From: Amycolatopsis lurida
GTDB taxonomy: Bacteria; Actinomycetota; Actinomycetes; Mycobacteriales; Pseudonocardiaceae
Assembly (NCBI RefSeq): GCF_900105055.1
Contig: NZ_FNTA01000003.1
Span: forward strand, 62,001-126,000
Direction: 5' to 3'
Length of the DNA: 64,000 nucleotides
Positions 1 through 7,905 of this stretch are shown piece after piece. Position 1 is the stretch's first letter. The number at the start of each line of letters is the position of its first letter. A program made the translations under genes and the position numbers. The notes beneath the pieces were generated by a model. It made no database searches and was not told the origin of the DNA. It saw nothing but the letters and a program-made list of their open reading frames with translations.

Positions 1-1
1 C

Positions 2-1363
2 TGCGGAGCCTGCGCGGACGCCTGCCCGGTGGACGCGATCTTCCCCGCGGATCTGCTGACCGGATCGCTCAAGGTCTACGCGGGCATCAACGCGGACTTC
101 TACGCCGACCGGGAGACCGTCTCTTCGGTGGATCCGGCGCCGAACTTCCACCGGTGGGCCCCGCCGACGTTCGACCGGGCCATCCCGAGCGATTTCGCGC
201 CGCCCGACATCGCCGTCGTCGGCACCGGCCCGGCCGGGATGTACGCGGTGGAGGACCTGCTCCTCCACACGAACGCGCGAGTCACCCTGATCGACCGGCT
301 ACCGGTCGCGGGCGGGCTCGTCCGCTACGGCGTCGCCCCGGACCATCCCGCCACGAAGCGGATCGGCGAGACGTTCTCGCGTCTCCACGAGCATCCGCGG
401 CTGCGGATGCGCCTGGGCACCGAGGTCGGCCGTGACGTGTCCGTGGACGAGCTCGCCGAGCGCCACGACGCGGTCGTTTACGCGGTCGGGGCCTCGTCCG
501 CCCGCGGTCTCGGCCTCGAGGGCGAAGAACTGCCCGGCAGCATCGCCGCGACCACCGTCGTCGCCTGGTACAACGGTCATCCGGACGTGCCCGCGACCGC
601 GGTGGACCTGTCCGCGGAACGAGTCGTGCTGGTCGGCACCGGGAACGTCGCGCTCGACGTCGCCCGGATTTTGACCGCGGACCCCGACGACCTCGCCGGG
701 ACCACGATCGCCCCGCACGCGCTGGAACGGTTGCGCAGCAGCAAGATCCGAGAAGTCGTGCTGCTCGCCCGGCGCGGGCCGGAGGACGCCGCCTACACCT
801 CGCCGGAGCTGCTCGCGCTGGCGGGGCGCGCCGATGTGCCGCTCGTCGTCGACGCCGCGGACCCGCGCACCACGGCCGCGATCGACGCGGGCACCGGCAA
901 AGCGGCGCTGCTGCGCGAACTCGGCCGTGAGACCGTCGACTGGACGGCTCCGCCGGGCTCGGACGGACGCCGGATCGTCTTGCGCTTCCACTCCGCGCCC
1001 ACCGGGATCATCGGCGACACCCAGGTGCGGGGCCTTCGCGTCACGGGCCAGGACGAACCGGTCGAAATCGCGGCGGGTCAGGTCGTGCGCGCGGTCGGCT
1101 ACCGGGGTGTTCCGGTGCCGGGTCTCCCGTTCGACGACGACCGCGGCACGATCCCGAACACCGCCGGCCGTGTCGACGGACTCAGCGGCGCCTACGTGGT
1201 CGGCTGGATCAAACGCGGTCCCTCGGGTGGTATCGGCGCGAACCGCACTTGTGCGCGGGAGACCGTGGCGACACTGCTGGAGGACATCACGTCCGGCAGG
1301 TTGCCGGTGCGGGAGCGACGGTCGCCGGTGGCCGCGCTGGCCGCACGGTTCCGGCGGCGCTGA
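2..1363 (+). CDS. fprB: Ferredoxin fused to ferredoxin-NADP reductase (FprB-like), 5' end outside window
   Basis: The window opens inside this gene, so the true start is not visible. The first codons read CGACADACPVDAIF, the cysteine pattern of a bacterial 4Fe-4S ferredoxin. They run in frame into a flavoprotein reductase with an FAD loop GTGPAG (residues 65-70 counted from the GTG at 29), an NADPH loop GTGNVALDVAR near residue 205, and a conserved C-terminal GPSGGIGANR block. This fusion is the layout of mycobacterial FprB, which moves electrons from NADPH to an iron-sulfur cluster. The gene converges on the P450 gene with only 8 bp between stop codons, so it may supply that P450 with electrons. 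This last point is inference. Confidence 0.85.
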   Translation, partial: CGACADACPVDAIFPADLLTGSLKVYAGINADFYADRETVSSVDPAPNFHRWAPPTFDRAIPSDFAPPDIAVVGTGPAGMYAVEDLLLHTNARVTLIDRLPVAGGLVRYGVAPDHPATKRIGETFSRLHEHPRLRMRLGTEVGRDVSVDELAERHDAVVYAVGASSARGLGLEGEELPGSIAATTVVAWYNGHPDVPATAVDLSAERVVLVGTGNVALDVARILTADPDDLAGTTIAPHALERLRSSKIREVVLLARRGPEDAAYTSPELLALAGRADVPLVVDAADPRTTAAIDAGTGKAALLRELGRETVDWTAPPGSDGRRIVLRFHSAPTGIIGDTQVRGLRVTGQDEPVEIAAGQVVRAVGYRGVPVPGLPFDDDRGTIPNTAGRVDGLSGAYVVGWIKRGPSGGIGANRTCARETVATLLEDITSGRLPVRERRSPVAALAARFRRR

Positions 1364-1371
1364 CCTCGGCG

Positions 1372-2595
1372 TTACGACGACGACACCGGCCGGTTCAGCA
1401 GGACCGGCAGGACGCGATGCCCGTTGGAGATGAACGAGTCGAGGTGCCGCATCGCGTCGGGAGAGGTCGCGAGGGCCATGTCCGGGAAGCGCGCGAACAA
1501 GGCCGGAAGGGCGATGGCGGCCTCCAGCCGGGCCAGCGGAGCGCCGATGCAGTAGTGCGCGCCGTAGCCGAACGCGACGTGCGCTTTGTCGGCGCGGGTG
1601 ACGTCGAACGCGTCGGCGTCGTCCCCGTGCACCGCCGGGTCGCGTCCCGCGGCGGCGTAGCCGGCCAGAATCGCGTCGCCCTGCCGGATGACGACATCGG
1701 CGACGGTGATGTCCTCGACGGCGTAGCGCAGCGGAAGATTGGCCACGGGTGCTTGCCAGCGCAGCGTTTCCTCGATGGCGTCGGCCCACGAGACCTCGCC
1801 GCCGCGGATCATGGCGAGCTGGCCGGGATGGGTCAGCAGAGCGGTGATGGCCTGGTCGAGCAGGTTCACGGTGGTCTCGTGGCCCGCCGAAATGAACAGG
1901 ATCAGGGTGTCGATGAGTTCGGTTTCGTCCAGCCGGGCGCCGTCGTCCCGCGCGGCGATAAGCGCGGTGGTGAGGTCTTCGCCGGGGTTCGCCCGCTTCT
2001 CGGCGACGAGGTCGGTGAAGATCGAGTGGATGTCTTGGTAGGCGGCCAGCATCGCCTCTTGGCTCGCCGAGGTCCGGAAGAAGACGTCGACGGAGTGGCG
2101 CAGTCTGCCGCGCGCGGAGTCCGGTACGCCGAACAGGTGGCAGATCACTTCGATGGGCACCGGATAGGCGAAATTCTCCCGCAGGTCAACGGGTTCGCCT
2201 TCGGGCAGGGCTTCGAGACCGGTCAGGAGGCCATCGACGATCCGGGTGATCCACGGTTCCAGCGTGGCGATCCGGCGTGCCGTGAAGGCCTGTGTCACGA
2301 GTGAACGCAGCCTTTTGTGGTCGGCGCCGTAAGCGGTGAACATGTTCCGCACCGAGACCCACACCAGCAACGGCCAGTCCGCGCTGACGTCGGCCAGCGC
2401 CGGCCAGTGCTGACGCGCGTCTTTGGACACGCGCGGGTCACTGAGCAGGTCGCGCAGCAGTTCCTGACCCGTGACCGACCAGGCCACCACACCGCCCGGT
2501 AACTCCACCCGGGTGATCGGGCCACGCTCGCGCAAGCGCTCGTTCTCGGCGTGGATGTCGTGGCCGTGCGGATCCAGCACCAGGGGACGCGTCAC
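1372..2595 (-). CDS. Cytochrome P450, last gene of the iac-like operon
   Basis: The 407-residue product has all the hallmarks of a soluble bacterial class I P450: the I-helix oxygen-binding AGHETT (237-242), the K-helix ETLR (276-279) and the heme loop [10 protein letters not shown] (342-351) with Cys349 as thiolate ligand. Length is typical. It uses O2 and two electrons delivered through a ferredoxin to hydroxylate an unknown organic substrate. It lies 91 bp downstream of iacF on the same strand and is therefore probably cotranscribed with the indole-acetate genes. A P450 is not part of the described proteobacterial iac clusters. The exact CYP family cannot be assigned by eye. Confidence 0.9.
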   Translation of the reverse strand: MTRPLVLDPHGHDIHAENERLRERGPITRVELPGGVVAWSVTGQELLRDLLSDPRVSKDARQHWPALADVSADWPLLVWVSVRNMFTAYGADHKRLRSLVTQAFTARRIATLEPWITRIVDGLLTGLEALPEGEPVDLRENFAYPVPIEVICHLFGVPDSARGRLRHSVDVFFRTSASQEAMLAAYQDIHSIFTDLVAEKRANPGEDLTTALIAARDDGARLDETELIDTLILFISAGHETTVNLLDQAITALLTHPGQLAMIRGGEVSWADAIEETLRWQAPVANLPLRYAVEDITVADVVIRQGDAILAGYAAAGRDPAVHGDDADAFDVTRADKAHVAFGYGAHYCIGAPLARLEAAIALPALFARFPDMALATSPDAMRHLDSFISNGHRVLPVLLNRPVSSS

Positions 2596-2686
2596 CGGGG
2601 ATCACCCTTTCTCGGCGGAGCGGACCGAATCCACCCTGCCAGCGGAGCGGTCGCCCGGCTATTCGCCATTAGGTGACGAGTTGCGC

Positions 2687-3640
2687 TCAGTACAGCTCGA
2701 TGACGAGCCTGTCGGTGAGCGCGCGCGAGACGCAAAGCGCCATCTGGCTTTCACGATCGGCGGCGGTCAGGCAGTTGTCCCGATGGTCCGGCGTGCCCTC
2801 CAGCACGCCGGACACACACGAGCCGCAAATGCCTTCCTCGCAGGACTTGAACACTTCGACGCCGTGGTCCTCGAGGACCGCCAGGATCGATTTCCCGGCC
2901 GGTACCTCGAATTCCTCTCCGGTGTCGAGTTCGACGGTGAGCGGCCGGTCGGCCGACGTGTCCACCTCGGCGGCTTCGAAATGCTCGACATGCACGTGGT
3001 CCGCGCCGACGACCGGGCCGAGCACGTCACCGACCTGTCGCATGAAACCGTCCGGGCCACAGGTGTAGACATGGGCCGACGGCGTCAGCCCCTCGGCGAT
3101 CGTCCGCAGGACGGCGGGCTGCCGGCCGCGGGGGACGCCGAAATGCGGCCGGATCCGGTCGGCGAACTCGACGCGGTCTTCGAGTAGTTCCACGAACGCC
3201 GCGGTTTCGCGGGAGCGGGCGAAATAGTGCAGCTCGAATGCGCTGCCCCGGCTGTAGAGCTCGTAAGACATCGACAGCAGCGGAGTGATGCCGATACCGC
3301 CTGCGACGAGGACGTGCCGGTCCGCGTCTTCGGCGACCTTCAGCAGATTGCGCGGTTCACTGATCTTCAGGTGATCACCGACCGAAACCTCGTGCATGGC
3401 CACGGATCCCCCGCGCGAGTCCGGTTCCCGTTTGACGGCGATGAGGATCGAACGCGGGTCGTCGGGGGCGCCGCACAGCGAATACTGTCGCAGCACCCCC
3501 GTCGGGCCGACCACGTCGACGTGCGCCCCCGCCCGGTACCGGACGCGCAGCGGCTCGTCGTCCTGCCGGACCAGCCGCAGGGTACGGATCTCCGGCGTCT
3601 CTTCGGTGATTTCGACGACGCGGAAGAGGACGTTCGTCAT
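2687..3640 (-). CDS. iacF: IacF-like oxygenase reductase (FMN/FAD-NADH-2Fe2S)
   Basis: This 317-residue protein follows the phthalate dioxygenase reductase plan: an N-terminal flavin domain with LRQYSLCG, an NAD-binding domain with AGGIGITPLLS (about 120-130), and a C-terminal plant-type 2Fe-2S domain with CEEGICGSC followed by a fourth Cys in DNCLT. Such proteins carry electrons from NADH to a Rieske oxygenase. It sits 14 bp after the dehydrogenase gene in the operon that encodes the Rieske subunits, matching the position of iacF in IAA-degradation clusters. It would reduce the IacCD oxygenase. Confidence 0.88.
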   Translation of the reverse strand: MTNVLFRVVEITEETPEIRTLRLVRQDDEPLRVRYRAGAHVDVVGPTGVLRQYSLCGAPDDPRSILIAVKREPDSRGGSVAMHEVSVGDHLKISEPRNLLKVAEDADRHVLVAGGIGITPLLSMSYELYSRGSAFELHYFARSRETAAFVELLEDRVEFADRIRPHFGVPRGRQPAVLRTIAEGLTPSAHVYTCGPDGFMRQVGDVLGPVVGADHVHVEHFEAAEVDTSADRPLTVELDTGEEFEVPAGKSILAVLEDHGVEVFKSCEEGICGSCVSGVLEGTPDHRDNCLTAADRESQMALCVSRALTDRLVIELY

Positions 3641-3654
3641 CTGGGAGCTCCTGG

Positions 3655-4404
3655 TCAGCGCATGAACAGGCCGCCGTTCGCGTCCCAGCAGGCGCCGGTG
3701 ACGGAGGCGGCTTCGGGGGAGGCGAGCAACGCCACCATTTCGGCGATGAACGTCATGCTGCCCAGCCGCCCCACCGGGATCCCGGCCTTCAGCCGGTCGA
3801 GGTTCTCCTCGCCGACGAGCCGGTGGACCATGGGACTGTCCTGCGGGCCGGGGGAGACCGCGTTCACGGTGACGCCCCTGGCGGCGAGCTCGCGGGCGAA
3901 CACCTTGGTCGCCGTAAGGACCGCGCCTTTGGACGACGCGTAGTGCCCGCCGGTCGTGGTGCCGCCGTTCTGCCCGGCCAGGGAAGCCATGTTGACGATC
4001 CGGCCGTAGCCCGCTTCGGCCATGTGCGCGCCGAACAGCTGGCAGGCGTGGAAGGTGCCGTTGAAGTTCACCGCCATCACCTCGTCGAGCTCCTGCGGCG
4101 TGATCTCCAGCAACGGCCGCGCTTGGGTGCGCGCGGCGTTGTTGACCAGCACCTGGACTCCGCCGAAGTCACCGAGCACGGACGCGAGCAGCTGGTCGAT
4201 GTCGGGACGGCTGGCGACGTCGACGCGGTAGCTCTGGGCGTGCGTCCCGCTCCGGTCCAGTTCGGTCGCGAGGCGTTTTGCGGCCGCTTCGTCGAGGTCG
4301 GCGATCGCCACCCGATGGCCACCGCTGTGCAGGCGCCGCGTGATCTGCTCGCCCAGCCCGGTCGCCCCGCCGGTGACCACGGCGACCGGCGCGGTGCCGC
4401 TCAC
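3655..4404 (-). CDS. iacE: IacE-like short-chain dehydrogenase/reductase
   Basis: A 249-residue classical SDR. The Rossmann glycine motif TGGATGLG lies near the N-terminus, the NNAA motif is present, and the catalytic Tyr-x3-Lys is in YASSKG. I start it at the GTG at 4404, whose GTGA overlaps the stop codon of the preceding dioxygenase beta gene by 4 bp. A longer reading frame upstream adds only arginine-rich, non-SDR sequence. In the described iac pathways IacE acts early on the oxidised indole ring together with IacA. The assignment here rests on family and gene order. Confidence 0.87.
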   Translation of the reverse strand: MSGTAPVAVVTGGATGLGEQITRRLHSGGHRVAIADLDEAAAKRLATELDRSGTHAQSYRVDVASRPDIDQLLASVLGDFGGVQVLVNNAARTQARPLLEITPQELDEVMAVNFNGTFHACQLFGAHMAEAGYGRIVNMASLAGQNGGTTTGGHYASSKGAVLTATKVFARELAARGVTVNAVSPGPQDSPMVHRLVGEENLDRLKAGIPVGRLGSMTFIAEMVALLASPEAASVTGACWDANGGLFMR

Positions 4405-4895
4405 AGCAGGAATCCCGCGGCGGGAACGGCTTCGTCGGCGTTGACCAGACGGACGACCTTGCGGGCGAAGCGATCCTCGTCGCCACTGGCGCCGAGGCGG
4501 ACGACGTAATCGACGTCCGCGGCCCACAGGTCGTGGCGGCCGCGCTTGTACGCCACGATGATCTGGGCGGCCTTGAGCGTGACGGACCGGTCGTCGACGG
4601 CGCCGGGGAGGAAGCGCGAGACGGTCCGCACGGTGATCGCCGAGTCGACCGCGGCGAGCGCGTAGCCCTCGGTCATCCGCCGCACGCGCAGCCCGCGCAT
4701 CCGGGCGTCGTCGTGGACCATGTTGAGGACGTCGTCGAAGTCCTCTGCGTCGCGCTCGATCGGGATGATGTACATCCCGTCGTCGGCGTAAAGCCGTTGC
4801 CAGGTTTCGTATTCCTTGGCGTCCAGCAGCGCGGCCTCACGCCAGGCCAGCTCGATCGCGCGGACCACCCGCGGATCGGTGAGGGTCTCAGTCAT
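4401..4895 (-). CDS. iacD: IacD-like aromatic-ring-hydroxylating dioxygenase beta subunit
   Basis: The 164-residue product has the NTF2-like fold sequence of ring-hydroxylating dioxygenase small subunits, including the DAKEYETWQRLYADDGMY type N-terminal stretch and the RxRRMTEGYA-like centre. Beta subunits are structural and pair with the Rieske alpha subunit. Its start overlaps the alpha-subunit stop by 8 bp and its stop overlaps the SDR start by 4 bp, so translation of the three genes is coupled. The partner order matches iacCDE. Confidence 0.9.
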   Translation of the reverse strand: MTETLTDPRVVRAIELAWREAALLDAKEYETWQRLYADDGMYIIPIERDAEDFDDVLNMVHDDARMRGLRVRRMTEGYALAAVDSAITVRTVSRFLPGAVDDRSVTLKAAQIIVAYKRGRHDLWAADVDYVVRLGASGDEDRFARKVVRLVNADEAVPAAGFLL

Positions 4896-6195
4896 CGCTC
4901 ATCATCCGCTTCCATTGGGCGTACGCCGCCCGCATTCCGGTCTCGTCGGTGACGTGGCTGGTCGGCCAGCCCTCGGGAGAGGGCTTTTCGCGGCCGAGAC
5001 CGCGGTTGACCATGATCGGCATCTCGGGTGCGCCCTGGGCGCCGCGCTGGACCCGGTCCCAGCCTTCGGAGTCGTCCGGCGTGCCGAAACCGAACGGGCC
5101 CTGGAAATGCTCGTGGGCGCGCAACCGCTCCCGGTTGACCGGTCCGGCGATCTCGGGCGGGCCGTCACTGCCGAGCGCGACGTGTTCGATGACGGTCTCG
5201 TCGACGCTGATCGGCCGCAGCACCCGGAAGAACGAGATCGACATCGACACGTTGGGGAACAGGTTGAGGTTGAACCCGGTGCCGTGCACGGCACGGACGA
5301 GCCTCCGGACTTCGGCTTCGTCCGCTCCGGCGGCTTCCAGTTGGGCGACCAGTCCGTCGAACCGAGGTTGGAGCGGCTCGCTACCGTCGTCCGCCTCCAG
5401 ATCGGAGTGCTCGGGGACCATCTGCATCACCGAGTGGCCATTGCCGAGGTCGTGGGTGACCGCCGTCGGGTCGGTCATGAACGACATCATCTCGGCGGTT
5501 TCGGCGTCGACCGACGCCATCCAGGAGCGGTGCACGATGGGGAAGTGGTACCCGTCGGTGGTGTTCTCCAGCTGGATCTTCCAGTTGCCGCGGTAGGTGA
5601 ACCGGTGGGTGCCGAGCACCTTCACCGGGTAGCCGCCGCCCTGCGCCATGAAGCGGTCGATCCACGGTTTGACGTCGCCGAGGAAATCGGCCAGCGGTTC
5701 GGCGTCGGCGTTCAAGGTCGCGAAGATCATCCCGCCGTAGGACTCGGTGCGCAGGGTCTTCAGGCCGAGGTCGGCCTTGTCCATGACGCCCTCGTACCCG
5801 TCGGGGTACGGGATGCCGCGCAGTTTGCCGTCCAGGCCGTAGGACCAGGCGTGGTACGGACAGGTGAACCCGTTGGCGTGGCCCGTTTTCTTCTCGCAGA
5901 GTGACGCGCCCCGGTGGCGGCAGCGGTTCACGAGCGTGCGGATCTCGCCCTTGCGGTCCTTGGTCACGATGACCGGATGCCGTCCGACGTGGGTCGATTT
6001 GAAGCTGCCCGCCTTGGGCAGTTCCGATTCGTGCGCGACCCAGATCCAGGAGCGCTCGAAGATCTTCGTCATCTCCTGGTCGAAGACGGCCGGGTCGGTG
6101 TACATCCGGCCGGCGACCCGGTCGCCGAGGACGAGGTCCGCGGGCGGCAGGTCATACACGGTCGCTGCGGTGAACGCTGTGCTCTCGGTGGCCAT
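4888..6195 (-). CDS. iacC: IacC-like Rieske dioxygenase alpha subunit
   Basis: The catalytic subunit (435 residues) of a Rieske non-heme iron oxygenase. The 2Fe-2S ligands are Cys92, His94, Cys112 and His115 (CRHRG and CPYH). The mononuclear iron site is marked by DGYHFPIVH with His217 and His222. I start it at the ATG at 6195, which begins MATESTAF, because a longer upstream frame covers iacB in the wrong register. It is 5 bp downstream of iacB and overlaps the beta-subunit gene. In IAA pathways IacCD acts on the hydroxylated oxindole produced by IacA and IacE. Substrate is inferred from context. Confidence 0.9.
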   Translation of the reverse strand: MATESTAFTAATVYDLPPADLVLGDRVAGRMYTDPAVFDQEMTKIFERSWIWVAHESELPKAGSFKSTHVGRHPVIVTKDRKGEIRTLVNRCRHRGASLCEKKTGHANGFTCPYHAWSYGLDGKLRGIPYPDGYEGVMDKADLGLKTLRTESYGGMIFATLNADAEPLADFLGDVKPWIDRFMAQGGGYPVKVLGTHRFTYRGNWKIQLENTTDGYHFPIVHRSWMASVDAETAEMMSFMTDPTAVTHDLGNGHSVMQMVPEHSDLEADDGSEPLQPRFDGLVAQLEAAGADEAEVRRLVRAVHGTGFNLNLFPNVSMSISFFRVLRPISVDETVIEHVALGSDGPPEIAGPVNRERLRAHEHFQGPFGFGTPDDSEGWDRVQRGAQGAPEMPIMVNRGLGREKPSPEGWPTSHVTDETGMRAAYAQWKRMMSDD

Positions 6196-6200
6196 CGCGA

Positions 6201-6572
6201 TCAGCCCCGGTATTCGCGCGGGGTGAGGGCGCGGCCGATACGCGCTTCGATCTTGGCATACTTCCACAGCTTCCACGGGCTGTCGCCGACCGGCGTGGAG
6301 CGCAGGAAGTCGCACGCCTGCTTGACGGTTTCCTGCGTGTCGACGTCGCAGAGCAGGTAACACGTCCACGGCCAGCCGTCGGACGGGCCGACCATATGCG
6401 AGTCGTCGTCGATGTCGCCGATGAAGTCCACGCCGGGAAGGCACTTGATGCCGTCCATCAGTGCGACGAAAGCGGTCCAGACGTCGCCCGCGGCGACGCC
6501 GCCGTCCGGAAGGTCGAAGAAGTTCTGGTTGATACCGATGCAGAACAGCACGCGCAGCGGGGTATCGCTCAT
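6201..6572 (-). CDS. iacB: IacB-like small protein
   Basis: A 123-residue soluble protein without signal peptide or membrane segment. It is rich in Asp and Trp and contains short patterns such as CIGINQNFFD near the N-terminus and GWPWTCYLL in the middle. The function of IacB is not settled even in studied clusters. I assign it mainly from position, between the acyl-CoA-dehydrogenase-like iacA and the Rieske alpha gene, and from size. It is 34 bp after iacA and 5 bp before iacC, so it is a firm member of the operon. The symbol is less certain than for its neighbours. Confidence 0.7.
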   Translation of the reverse strand: MSDTPLRVLFCIGINQNFFDLPDGGVAAGDVWTAFVALMDGIKCLPGVDFIGDIDDDSHMVGPSDGWPWTCYLLCDVDTQETVKQACDFLRSTPVGDSPWKLWKYAKIEARIGRALTPREYRG

Positions 6573-6606
6573 GGTGGGGGTCCAACTCCTCGTCGGTCGG
6601 TGGGGG

Positions 6607-7746
6607 TCACTGGAAGCCGGGAACGGTGGGCGGATGCCCCATCAGCACGGCACCCGCGGCGTCGTACATGGCCGGACCCAGGAAGGCGTGCTGCTGGGGG
6701 ACCAGGGCGTCGCCGAGCAGCCACTGCAGCGGGTGGTCGTTGCCGATGGCGCCGGTACCGGACAGGGCGATGACCCGGTTGACGGTCTCCGCGGCGGTCC
6801 TCGCGAGGTGCGTCGAGGCGAGGCGGAGATGCGCGTTCTGCTCCGGCGTCACGGGGTCGCCGTCCAGCACCGTTTGCCATGCCTCGTCGGTGACCTCGTA
6901 GAAGTACGCGCGCGCCGAGCGCATCGTCGCCTCGGCTTCGGCGAGGCCCGTCCGGTAGTAGGCGCGGTCGGCGAGTTTCGGCGCGCCCGTGACACCAGAA
7001 CGGCCGCTCCCGACCTCGGTCGCGAAGTCGAGCGCCGCGCGGGCGACTCCCGCGCCGACGACCGCCAACACCTGGGAGGCGTAGGCGAGCGTGGGGTAGC
7101 GGTACAACGGTTCGTCGATCGTGGGTTCACCGCCGCGGATGAACGTCCATTCGCGGGGAACCTCGACCTTGTCGACGACGAGGTCGAAGGAACCGGTGCC
7201 CTTCATCCCGACGACGTCCCACTCCTGGATGATCTCGACCTGCTCCGGCCGCAGGAGCGCGGTGCGCGGCTTTCCGGCGGTCGTGTCGTCACCGGGGATC
7301 CCCACGCCGAGGACGTCCGCGCCCATACAGCCGCTCGCGAACTTCCAGCGTCCGTCGACCAGGAAGCCGGACGCGGTGGGTTCGGCCCGCTGCACGGGGA
7401 AGAGGCCGCCGGCGAAGCACACGTCCGGCCCTTCGGCGTACAGCTCGGCCTGCGTCTCGACGGGCAACGCCGCGAGATAGACCAGCGCGGAACCGAAGCT
7501 GGCCACCCAGCCGGTGGAGCCGTCGACGACGGAGATCCGCTCCACGATCCGGAGGAAGTCGGCAGGGGGAAGGGGCGCACCGCCGAACCGTTCGGGTGTC
7601 GCGGAGCGATAGATGCCCGCTTCCTTGAGCCGGGAGACGAAGTCGCGGGACACATACCGCTGGTCGCGGAACTCCTGACGGCGCTCGAGGAGTTTGGCCA
7701 GGACATCCTCGAGCGTCGTGGCCGGGCTCTCCTTGATCTGGGCCAT
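6607..7746 (-). CDS. iacA: IacA-like flavin-dependent indole-acetate hydroxylase (acyl-CoA dehydrogenase fold)
   Basis: This 379-residue protein belongs to the acyl-CoA dehydrogenase-like group D flavin monooxygenases (HpaB/HsaA type). The N-terminal helical region contains FGGAPLPPADFL, the middle domain GSTGWVASFGSAL and WKFASGC, and the C-terminal helical bundle SGTGAIGNDHPLQ. Such enzymes use reduced flavin supplied by a separate reductase, here probably the product at 9464-9964, to oxygenate the substrate. IacA starts IAA breakdown by oxidising the indole ring. A GAGGAG ribosome site lies 6 bp before the ATG, and a TAGCGT -10 box lies at 7787-7782. It is the first gene of the leftward operon. 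Confidence 0.88.
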   Translation of the reverse strand: MAQIKESPATTLEDVLAKLLERRQEFRDQRYVSRDFVSRLKEAGIYRSATPERFGGAPLPPADFLRIVERISVVDGSTGWVASFGSALVYLAALPVETQAELYAEGPDVCFAGGLFPVQRAEPTASGFLVDGRWKFASGCMGADVLGVGIPGDDTTAGKPRTALLRPEQVEIIQEWDVVGMKGTGSFDLVVDKVEVPREWTFIRGGEPTIDEPLYRYPTLAYASQVLAVVGAGVARAALDFATEVGSGRSGVTGAPKLADRAYYRTGLAEAEATMRSARAYFYEVTDEAWQTVLDGDPVTPEQNAHLRLASTHLARTAAETVNRVIALSGTGAIGNDHPLQWLLGDALVPQQHAFLGPAMYDAAGAVLMGHPPTVPGFQ

Positions 7747-7829
7747 CGGGCGCTCCTCGCGTCGTAGGGAAGGTGTCTCCGACGCTAGGGATCACCGCCG
7801 CGCGTGGCCATTGGTCATTGCCTGCCGGT

Positions 7830-7846
7830 GGCGGGGGAATCCCACG
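7830..7846 (+). promoter_or_regulatory. Degenerate copy of the iac regulatory motif
   Basis: The sequence GGCGGGGGAATCCCACG resembles the better copy 24 bp to the right, about two helical turns away on the same face. Its centre lies about 63 bp upstream of the predicted iacA start of transcription. It is weaker than the other three copies. Confidence 0.4.
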
Positions 7847-7853
7847 CAGGGCG

Positions 7854-7870
7854 GTAGGGGAAATCCTTAC
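7854..7870 (+). promoter_or_regulatory. iac regulatory motif, copy at the divergent promoter
   Basis: GTAGGGGAAATCCTTAC, an imperfect dyad with GTA and TAC ends and GG/CC inner pairs. It is centred 44 bp upstream of the predicted kinase transcript start and 87 bp upstream of that of iacA. The same pattern recurs at 9390 and 14355. Confidence 0.6.
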
Positions 7871-7905
7871 CGGGCCGCCCGATGGCGAACTCCTATGCTG
7901 AGGCC

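Larger units (their letters stand above)
7747..7905. promoter_or_regulatory. Divergent promoter region of the iac operons
   Basis: This 159-bp gap separates iacA from the sensor kinase. Leftward, TAGCGT at 7787-7782 is a plausible -10 for iacA. Rightward, TATGCT at 7894-7899 sits 6 bp before the GTG at 7906, the spacing of a leaderless actinobacterial transcript. Two copies of the cluster's palindromic motif lie between the two promoters. Confidence 0.6.

Noticed and set aside
29..1363. GTG at 29 as the start of the ferredoxin reductase gene
   Set aside because: The codons before it encode the cysteines of a 4Fe-4S ferredoxin in the same frame, so the gene clearly begins outside the window.
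4405..4527. N-terminal extension of the iacE frame
   Set aside because: The added residues are arginine-rich and lie before the Rossmann motif. The GTGA overlap at 4404 is a better start.
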